From positions 682,001 through 746,000 of the forward strand of contig NZ_JAUYGV010000001.1 in assembly GCF_030690345.1 (NCBI RefSeq): DNA of 64,000 nt. The letters are read 5' to 3'. A program made the position numbers and the translations under genes. Positions 58,178 through 64,000 of this stretch are shown here, in pieces (position 1 is the first letter of the stretch; each line of letters begins with the position of its first letter). Under the pieces are notes generated by a model. That model made no database searches. It was not told where the DNA came from and saw nothing but the letters and a program-made list of their open reading frames with translations. Origin of the DNA: Rheinheimera sp. Lineage in GTDB: Bacteria > Pseudomonadota > Gammaproteobacteria > Enterobacterales > Alteromonadaceae.

Positions 58178-58559
58178 ATAAACGCATATCGCGCTTAATA
58201 TTAGCAATCTGCCGAACTGTTAAACCATATTGTCGCGCGAGAACAGTGCGGCTTATACCCTGCTTTAACGCAGTGGCGATGGCCTGATTTCTAAGCTGCC
58301 TTTCAAAGTGCACCAACATTGGCACTTCAACCTCTACACCACCCATTACTTTGGCAAGCTTCTCTAACCCATCCAGTGACAACTCATGGCGTAATTTTGA
58401 ACGCTGAGGGTTATGCGGAATATATTTACATTGTCCGCCAAATAAACTGACGAACTTCAACGCTTCCTCTTGCCCCAACAAATCAATCAATTCCTGCAAA
58501 AAAAATGGCAGTTTGGCCAGCTCGATATCAAAACTTGTTAAAATTTCACTGTTGTTCAT
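58176..58559 (-). CDS. Mor family-like transcription regulator
   Basis: 127 aa. LPFFLQELIDLLGQEEALKFVSLFGGQCKYIP matches the pattern of phage Mu Mor/C activators (LP..L.ELA..IG...AL.L...FGG..IYIP). A C-terminal helix-turn-helix lies at ALKQGISRTVLARQYGLTVRQIANI (about 97-121). It is convergent with the caspase-like gene and divergent from the DUF2589 genes, so it may control one or both sides. No other phage gene is near, so it looks recruited rather than part of a prophage. Confidence 0.65.
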   Translation of the reverse strand: MNNSEILTSFDIELAKLPFFLQELIDLLGQEEALKFVSLFGGQCKYIPHNPQRSKLRHELSLDGLEKLAKVMGGVEVEVPMLVHFERQLRNQAIATALKQGISRTVLARQYGLTVRQIANIKRDMRL

Positions 58560-58648
58560 TTAATGCGTCGCCCTGACAACCTACATATCTTCATGCTGAG
58601 CCGACTAAATAAATAAATTAAATGTGAATTATTTCAGGGGGTAAAACC

Positions 58649-58690
58649 ATGCAAAAAACAACAAATACAATAAAAGTGAAACATTTATAA
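58649..58690 (+). CDS. 13-codon micro-ORF with strong ribosome site
   Basis: ATG 58649, MQKTTNTIKVKHL, stop TAA. CAGGGGGT ends 6 nt before the ATG, an unusually good ribosome site. It lies in the untranslated region before the first DUF2589-like gene. It may be a leader peptide or chance. Confidence 0.25.
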   Translation: MQKTTNTIKVKHL

Positions 58691-58788
58691 CTAAACCATC
58701 GAATAATTACCGGTGAAATACTTCCGAGTTAGAAACATCCAGCCAAATTAATAGCTTAACAAGCTCACTATTAATGTTGGAGGTCACC

Positions 58789-59358
58789 ATGTTTTTTAAA
58801 AAAGAGAAGAAGCACCATGTAACTCCCGAGTTGTTAGACGGGTTAATCAGAGGTCTTAACTATGTAGCAAACTGTGCCAGTGATATGGCGCTTAGCCATT
58901 ACCAAAACCTAATCAGTCAATATTTTACCGAGCAGGACGATGGCAGCTTTAAACCCAAAACGGCTATCATTCAACTGGATGAAGAACATGTTATTACTAT
59001 GCCGTGGATAGCGGTATCCGATGGCAAAGGCTTGTTTCTTGATGAAATGGAGGTAGATTTTTCAGTTAAGGTTACCGGCATTGATAACGGCCAAAATAGT
59101 AATGACATTACTGCAGATAATATTGCGGCCAGATTAAACTCCCGTTCAGACCTGCCGCATTTTATTGTAACCGTGGCCAACAGTAGTTCAGATGCTACGC
59201 AAAGAGCAAAAGACATCATTGATTTTAAAATTAAATTTAAGTCTCACGATGCACCCGAGGCGGTAATGCGTGTAATAGACAAATTCAACGCCAGCATACA
59301 TCCTACCCGCTTAAACAATGATAATAATACTGAAGGCTCAACCGGGCCGGCGGAATAG
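58789..59358 (+). CDS. DUF2589-related protein A
   Basis: 189 aa from ATG 58789 (MFFKKEKKHHVTPELLDGLI), behind TTGGAGG. There is no signal peptide. The helix LLDGLIRGLNYVANCASDMALSHYQNLI and the strand MEVDFSVKVTGI resemble the N-terminal helices and the ITFDMEVRSS strand of the next gene, so both seem to belong to the DUF2589 type. A low-complexity tail (NDNNTEGSTGPAE) ends it. It is 176-nt spaced from protein B with a terminator between, so the two can be expressed separately. Function unknown. Confidence 0.65.
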   Translation: MFFKKEKKHHVTPELLDGLIRGLNYVANCASDMALSHYQNLISQYFTEQDDGSFKPKTAIIQLDEEHVITMPWIAVSDGKGLFLDEMEVDFSVKVTGIDNGQNSNDITADNIAARLNSRSDLPHFIVTVANSSSDATQRAKDIIDFKIKFKSHDAPEAVMRVIDKFNASIHPTRLNNDNNTEGSTGPAE

Positions 59359-59380
59359 TTTACCTACACATTTTATATAG

Positions 59381-59406
59381 AGCGGACCTTGGTCCGCTTT
59401 TTTATT
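59381..59406 (+). terminator. Terminator after DUF2589-related gene A
   Basis: AGCGGACC (59381-59388) pairs with GGTCCGCT (59391-59398), followed by TTTTTT. The stem is the same GCGGACC/GGTCCGC word as in the gcv terminator. Confidence 0.85.
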
Positions 59407-59534
59407 CGTATTTAGCCCCAGGTAATTTTTCCCGCTGATTATCAATCTTCGCCAGATCTAACTTAGTCATAGCCGGGCAATTCTGGCTTAACACTGCAAC
59501 AGCATAGCGCTGCTGCAGCTAAGTTCACGTTCAA

Positions 59535-59555
59535 TTGCTGCTAAGCAGCAAGGAG
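59535..59555 (+). promoter_or_regulatory. Hairpin overlapping the ribosome site of DUF2589 gene B
   Basis: TTGCTGC (59535-59541) pairs with GCAGCAA (59545-59551). The last two bases of the stem belong to the AAGGAG ribosome site (59550-59555). Folding could limit translation of the gene that starts at 59562. Confidence 0.45.
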
Positions 59556-59561
59556 ATAAAA

Positions 59562-60449
59562 ATGGCTTTAGAAGATATGCGAAACCACTTTACCGGTTTG
59601 CCAATGCAAGATCTGATTGGCACACCGCTAAAAGCTGCCTGTGATGCACAATTATCACTGGCCCGTTCAACTTATGAATTTATTCGTGATGTTGGCTTTG
59701 ATGGCGACAAAACCAGAAATGCTGACTTTTCCTTTACCCGCCATGTAGTCACCGGCAAGGATGCTCTGGGTAACGACATTATGGATGAGCAACGCGTGGC
59801 ACTTGAAGTTCCGGTGCTAGCAATTGTCAATGTACCCGCATTAATGGTGGACCAGGTGGATATAACCTTTGACATGGAAGTTCGTTCATCTGAGGCATCC
59901 ACTGAAACTGAGGATCGTGCTTTTGCATCAAAAGGATCAGCAAGCGTTGGTTGGGGTGTATTTAAAGCCAGTGTTGAAATGTCTGGCAGCGTAGCCTCAC
60001 ACAAGGAAAACACCCGAAAAAGTGACAACTCCGCTAAATACCACGTTTCAGTACATGCATCCCAAGCTGGCACACCAGAAGGACTATCAAGGGTGCTGGA
60101 TATTATTGCCGGTAATGTGTCACCGAAACAGGTTGAATCAACTGAGCGAAAACGACTGGCAGAAAAATCCGGTGTGCCTGCCGCAATTACTGCTGTAGAC
60201 GAAAAGACCCGGGCACTTGACAGCGCTGAAGCTGATTTACGTCTGGCCCAAAGTAACCTGAGAACAAAACAAAACACTCAGGCGGCCAGAGCACAAATCA
60301 GCACTACAACCGATGCCGAAAAAGCTGAAGACGAACGTCAAGTGAAAACTGCAGAAGATGATGTAGCTGCTAAGACTATTGCGGTTGAAGCAGCCAGAGC
60401 AGATGCCGCCGCAGCACGAACAGAGTTGGACAAAGTTAAACTACAATAA
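59562..60449 (+). CDS. DUF2589-related protein B with coiled-coil tail
   Basis: 295 aa from ATG 59562 (MALEDMRNHFTGLPMQDLIGTPLKAAC), behind AAGGAG. MQDLIGTPLKAACDAQLSLARSTYEFI is the DUF2589 N-terminal helix pattern. Residues ~95-175 are strand-rich (VPVLAIVNVPALMVDQVDITFDMEV, GSASVGWGVFKASVEMSGSV). Residues ~215-295 form an Ala/Glu/Lys-rich coiled coil (DSAEADLRLAQSNLRTKQNT, EAARADAAAARTELDKV). No signal peptide. The coiled coil is absent from protein A. Members of this family are poorly characterised; a membrane-binding or assembly role is only a guess. Confidence 0.7.
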   Translation: MALEDMRNHFTGLPMQDLIGTPLKAACDAQLSLARSTYEFIRDVGFDGDKTRNADFSFTRHVVTGKDALGNDIMDEQRVALEVPVLAIVNVPALMVDQVDITFDMEVRSSEASTETEDRAFASKGSASVGWGVFKASVEMSGSVASHKENTRKSDNSAKYHVSVHASQAGTPEGLSRVLDIIAGNVSPKQVESTERKRLAEKSGVPAAITAVDEKTRALDSAEADLRLAQSNLRTKQNTQAARAQISTTTDAEKAEDERQVKTAEDDVAAKTIAVEAARADAAAARTELDKVKLQ

Positions 60450-60459
60450 CCCCCTTTTT

Positions 60460-60480
60460 GCGCCGCATGATCTGCGGCGC
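60460..60480 (+). terminator. Hairpin after DUF2589 gene B
   Basis: GCGCCGCA (60460-60467) pairs with TGCGGCGC (60473-60480), followed by ACTTTCTT, a weak T run. It may only partly stop transcription before the next small gene. Confidence 0.5.
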
Positions 60481-60500
60481 ACTTTCTTCAGGAGCAAAAT

Positions 60501-60785
60501 ATGAACCTGACAAAAAATGCAACCGCAGCACTTGATCTTAGCGAAGTACAGCATGTAGAGCGCGTTATTGTCGGCCGCTATCACGACAGCGGAGCAGAAG
60601 ACGAAGCCGGTATGATGAGGCAAATTGAACGCTTAAACAGCTATCTGCAAGGGCATCCGCGCGGCATTATTTTGGCCAAAGATGTTGGATTTCGACTGAT
60701 CCGTCAGGGTGAACACACTATAGTGGCGCAGCAAGTGGCATATCACATTGGTTTTCGGCGCAAACCGGTAAAGTTGCCGGATTAA
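60501..60785 (+). CDS. Small hypothetical protein in the DUF2589 island
   Basis: 94 aa, behind AGGAGC (ATG 60501). Sequence highlights: VQHVERVIVGRYHDSG, EAGMMRQIERLNSYLQGHPRGII, VGFRLIRQGEHTIVAQQVAYHIGF. It is a soluble, basic-tailed protein with a helix and likely beta strands. No family recognised. It follows protein B closely on the same strand and is probably part of the same unit. Confidence 0.65.
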   Translation: MNLTKNATAALDLSEVQHVERVIVGRYHDSGAEDEAGMMRQIERLNSYLQGHPRGIILAKDVGFRLIRQGEHTIVAQQVAYHIGFRRKPVKLPD

Positions 60786-60800
60786 ATATAGTCAGGCCTA

Positions 60801-60826
60801 AAGGCAGGTTAGCATTGCTACCTGCC
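60801..60826. terminator. Hairpin between the small protein and the convergent hydrolase
   Basis: A stem GGCAGGT / ACCTGCC closes a 10-nt loop in the convergent gap after 60785 and runs into the hydrolase stop region. It is a likely shared terminator, without a clear T run. Confidence 0.45.
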
Positions 60827-62494
60827 CTGCATCAACTGCGCTATTAACCATTGCTGTAACACCGGATGCAGAGTTTGCCGGCTGATTGAATGGGAATATA
60901 GTAAAAAATGCGCCAGGCCTTTAGTATCACTTCCGCCCTTATACCGTTGGGCCAGCAAATCTGCATCCAGGTGTCTTGTGTACTCCCCGGCTATCGATAA
61001 TGAAGGTAAGATGAGTTGTTGCAGCATAAGCCACAACGGGTGATGTGCAATACCACAGGTTAATACCGACAGCAGCGGATTACGGGTTACAAAACGCTGA
61101 ACCCGTGCTACAACAGCAACAGCTTTATGCTGCTTTAACAACTTAGGCAAGCGATGATGCCATACCAGACCGGCTTGTGCAGCGCGCATCATGGCAGGCT
61201 CGAACATTAATAAATGCAGGCATAACGCCGCCAAGTGGTTATTTGAAGGAACGGCTTGCATACGGTTTATATCAGTACACAAACGTGCTGCCAACAGCTC
61301 AAAACCCGGCGTAACCTGCCGGTCAAAAGGGTCCAGCTCAGTAATATCCAGCTCAGTTAAAATGTCTGCCCACGCTAAATTACTTTGTACCTTGGGTGAT
61401 TGGGCTGTCATTGCTACCACTTCCAACTGCTGCTGCAAATACAGCCGCAGCAAACTTATTATGGTGCTGCCATCTTGCTTGTCATTCAACGTTAAAAACG
61501 ACCGTAAAACATGCAGTAGCGCACTGCATTGCTGTAGCCAACGTAACAGAGAATGCTCGTCTTTATATACTAACGCTGCAGCGGCATCAAATGTTTGCTG
61601 TACTGCCTGACGCAAACTCTGCAACTGCTGTTGCAGTGCGCCGGCAAAGGCGCCGGGGTTTAAACTATCTTGCTGTGGCGACGTTGCCATGAGCGCGCTG
61701 ATGAAATGAAGCGCACTGTCCAGGCAGGTAATCAGTTGTTGTAAAAAGTCGTACAACGCAATGATAAACCCCGTTGACAGTTTAATACTGTAGGGCCGGA
61801 ACACCCACCGCCAGTAAGAAATACTCCGCAACGCTTGCAACTGACACCACGGGATCGCTTTAAACTTCCTGCTCAGCGCAGCAGTATGCTGCACAATATC
61901 ACTCTGAACTGCATCAGACTGAGCCAACTGCACCATGTCCTGCAATGACACAACGGCAGCGAAACGCTGCGTTAGATCATAACGATTGAACAGGTTTATT
62001 GCTTTAAACCCCAGGGCCCAATGCAGTGTCGCCGGTAAGTGCTGATAGGAGTAAAACGGCGTTGACAAATAACATACGCTGGCAAACAGCCAACCCGGAG
62101 GCCACTCAGTAAGCTCAGCAGCGCGACGCATTATTTCGTTCGCAATGTTGCCACCATGTGAATGTCCGATAAGGTGAAAATATACCGGCGTCTTTAAATA
62201 ACCGGAATAATATGCAGCTTTGCCGTTAGCGCCACATAAACGCTCAGCCAAATAAGTGCCGGCAATCCGACGCTTTGCTGCAGTATTATCACCACTCCAG
62301 CCATGAGCATCAAAAATAGCCACATTAGCAAACTGCTGCGTAACGTGTTTTAGCGCTTGCATAAACTCCGGGTATTGCTGCCAGTAATTATTGTCACCAT
62401 AACTGGCCGCACGACCGCCACTAATATTAAAAGGATTAACAGTACCCGCCAGCATCACGATAATATGCTTTGCTCCTGTCCGGTTGCTACCCAT
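60818..62494 (-). CDS. Large alpha/beta hydrolase (lipase-like) of the island
   Basis: 558 aa. KHIIVMLAGTVNPFNISGGRAASYG at the N-terminus is the first strand and oxyanion region, and FHLIGHSHGGNIANE (Ser112 in GHSHGG) is the nucleophile elbow. AIFDAHGWSGDN and FDRQVTPGFELLAAR could carry Asp. A long helical C-terminal half (about 250-558) has many Leu and Gln and no known domain. There is no signal peptide. Such large GHSHGG hydrolases occur as effectors in bacterial defence or toxin systems, but function here is not shown. It is convergent to the DUF2589 genes and divergent to the PocR protein. Confidence 0.7.
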   Translation of the reverse strand: MGSNRTGAKHIIVMLAGTVNPFNISGGRAASYGDNNYWQQYPEFMQALKHVTQQFANVAIFDAHGWSGDNTAAKRRIAGTYLAERLCGANGKAAYYSGYLKTPVYFHLIGHSHGGNIANEIMRRAAELTEWPPGWLFASVCYLSTPFYSYQHLPATLHWALGFKAINLFNRYDLTQRFAAVVSLQDMVQLAQSDAVQSDIVQHTAALSRKFKAIPWCQLQALRSISYWRWVFRPYSIKLSTGFIIALYDFLQQLITCLDSALHFISALMATSPQQDSLNPGAFAGALQQQLQSLRQAVQQTFDAAAALVYKDEHSLLRWLQQCSALLHVLRSFLTLNDKQDGSTIISLLRLYLQQQLEVVAMTAQSPKVQSNLAWADILTELDITELDPFDRQVTPGFELLAARLCTDINRMQAVPSNNHLAALCLHLLMFEPAMMRAAQAGLVWHHRLPKLLKQHKAVAVVARVQRFVTRNPLLSVLTCGIAHHPLWLMLQQLILPSLSIAGEYTRHLDADLLAQRYKGGSDTKGLAHFLLYSHSISRQTLHPVLQQWLIAQLMQGR

Positions 62495-62670
62495 TGCTTA
62501 AAGCCCTCAGTCTGCACAATACTGAGCAAAGCTTACCGGCAATATATTCTGAGCTAACCAGGAAACGCTTCCCGCGCGCAGTGCCGGCAGTTTCGCTGTA
62601 CAGCTGCGGCCTTAATTCATTTTACGCACTAGTAGCGTGACGGCTGTCAGCTGACTACACTTGAGCTGTC

Positions 62671-64000
62671 ATGACAGCGAAATCGCCGCATCTGCATCGC
62701 GGAGCAAACCTGATCCAAATGTTGGACCCTTTGGCCACAAACTGGAATCAGACTTTGCCTGCACCTGATAATACGGTAACCGGTAAACTGGTTGCTGCAC
62801 TCGACTTTACCCTGTTAAATCAGCTGTTCGAAAACTTTTTACAGGTAATGGATATTCCCATTGCGCTGATCGATTTGCACGGCAAAGTGCTGGCGTCATC
62901 GCGCTGGCAACGTGCCTGTATTCAGTTTCATCGTCAGGCAGAGCCGACACTGCAACGCTGCCTGGAAAGCGACCGTGACCTGGCGTTGCAACTGCAGCAA
63001 GGCAAAAATTACTCAATCTACCGTTGCCGCAATGGTCTGACCGATTGTGCCACGCCGATTATTATGGACGGTGAACATATCGCCAATTTGTTTATTGGTC
63101 AGTTTTTATTGCATGAACCCGACCCGGCTTATTTTAGCGCCCAAGCTGCAGAAGCCGGTTTTAATACAGCTGACTACCTTTCTGCCCTGGCCGACGTGCC
63201 TATTGTTGACGAAGCCAAACTGCCGGCGATGTTGAATATGCTGGCTTCTTTAGCACAACAAATCACCGAGCTGAGTCTGGTTAACTCACGTTATCAGCAG
63301 CATCTGCAGCACACTGAGCAACAGGTACTGCAGCGTACACAGCAGCTGACACTACAAAATCAAATTTTAAGCCAGATCAGTGAAGGTGCGGCGCTAAAAA
63401 CGGTATTACATAATTTGGTTACTCAGGTAGAGCTGCTGCACCCCAACATGCTGTGTTCAATTTTACTGTTGGATGAAGGCGGCACGACATTACGTCATGG
63501 TGCCGCGCCGTCAATGCCGGAAGCCTATAATCAGGCATTGGACGGCATTACTATCGGTGTTGGTGTCGGCTCTTGCGGCACCGCCGCCAGTACCGGTGAA
63601 ACCGTGATCGTAACGGATATTAACAGCCATCCATACTGGCAACCCTATCAGGCACTGGCTCAGTTGGCAGATGTTAAAGCCTGCTGGTCACAACCGGTAA
63701 AAAATGCCCAAGGTAAAGTATTGGGCACTTTTGCTATCTATCACCATCAGCCAACTGAGCCATCAGCTGAGTTACTGGAAAAGATTAAAACCTATGGCAA
63801 TTTGGCTGAATTGGCGATTAGCCGCAGCCTCAGTGCCACGCAAATCCGCCAGCTGGCGTTTTATGACAGCCTTACCGGATTAGCCAACCGGCGCTTACTG
63901 GAAGAGCACTTGCTGCAAGCCATGGCGTCAAGCAAGCGTAACCAACAGTACTGCGGCCTGATGTTTATCGATCTGGATAATTTTAAACCGGTTAACGACA
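62671..64000 (+). CDS. PocR-GAF-GGDEF signalling protein (cut by window end)
   Basis: 443 codons visible from ATG 62671, the first start after an in-frame TGA. Residues ~45-185 form a PocR sensory domain (CRNGLTDCATPIIMDGEHIANLFIGQFL, with several Cys/His residues that may bind a ligand). Residues ~230-390 are a GAF domain (GVGSCGTAASTGETVIVTDI). A GGDEF cyclase domain begins at YDSLTGLANRRLLEEH and MFIDLDNFKPVND. The GG(D/E)EF loop itself lies beyond the window, so activity cannot be judged. It would make cyclic di-GMP in response to a bound metabolite. Confidence 0.85.
   Translation, partial: MTAKSPHLHRGANLIQMLDPLATNWNQTLPAPDNTVTGKLVAALDFTLLNQLFENFLQVMDIPIALIDLHGKVLASSRWQRACIQFHRQAEPTLQRCLESDRDLALQLQQGKNYSIYRCRNGLTDCATPIIMDGEHIANLFIGQFLLHEPDPAYFSAQAAEAGFNTADYLSALADVPIVDEAKLPAMLNMLASLAQQITELSLVNSRYQQHLQHTEQQVLQRTQQLTLQNQILSQISEGAALKTVLHNLVTQVELLHPNMLCSILLLDEGGTTLRHGAAPSMPEAYNQALDGITIGVGVGSCGTAASTGETVIVTDINSHPYWQPYQALAQLADVKACWSQPVKNAQGKVLGTFAIYHHQPTEPSAELLEKIKTYGNLAELAISRSLSATQIRQLAFYDSLTGLANRRLLEEHLLQAMASSKRNQQYCGLMFIDLDNFKPVND

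Overview
The window is a chromosomal segment of a gammaproteobacterium of the Alteromonadales/Chromatiaceae type. The gene content and order (ycgN-ycgM-ycgL/minCDE, zipA-ligA next to smc instead of mukB, rnd-fadD and tsaB-yoaA, a his operon with a leader peptide, 6S RNA beside ygfA) fit relatives of Rheinheimera, Alishewanella or Arsukibacterium. This is inference from family and synteny knowledge; no database search was possible.

Layout. 1-2194: a small, AT-richer accessory piece on the minus strand (a remnant of one gene, a cytosolic alpha/beta hydrolase, and a secreted protein cut by the window edge). 2229-10058: minus-strand housekeeping genes ygfB, ubiH, ubiI, gcvT, gcvH, gcvP. 10254-13351: plus-strand 6S RNA, ygfA, rpiA, serA. 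13411-15786: an outer-membrane DUF481 protein and gltX (minus). 15987-16176: tRNA-Val(UAC) followed by a decayed copy of its 3' half. 16324-17946: a receiver-like TPR protein that lacks the phosphoacceptor Asp. 17943-25188: DUF2919, DUF3392, ligA, zipA and a glutamine-rich smc (minus). 25262-28384: MscS-like channel, ycgN, FAH-family enzyme, lytic transglycosylase, ycgL (minus). 28549-30334: minCDE (plus).

30406-39191 is accessory. It holds three tandem LprI/DUF1311-like, membrane-anchored, cysteine-rich proteins that share both termini. Each is preceded by the same relic reading frame, which I recognise as the last ~25 codons of an HlyD-type secretion adaptor. Small membrane proteins sit between the copies. 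A secreted S9 peptidase and a four-repeat DUF4397 lipoprotein follow. 39340-49952: rnd, fadD, then an accessory insertion (exported methyltransferase, alkaline phosphatase, chalcone-isomerase-like protein, DUF2878, SDR, small protein), then tsaB and yoaA.

50234-57527 is a complete his biosynthesis operon (hisG-D-C-B-H-A-F-I) behind a classical attenuator with a histidine-rich leader peptide. 57671-62494 is a second accessory island: a mini caspase-like protein with a His/Cys dyad, a Mor-family regulator, two DUF2589-related proteins, a small hypothetical protein and a large alpha/beta hydrolase. This island and the LprI array are the best candidates for little-described systems. The window ends inside a PocR-GAF-GGDEF signalling protein (62671 onward).
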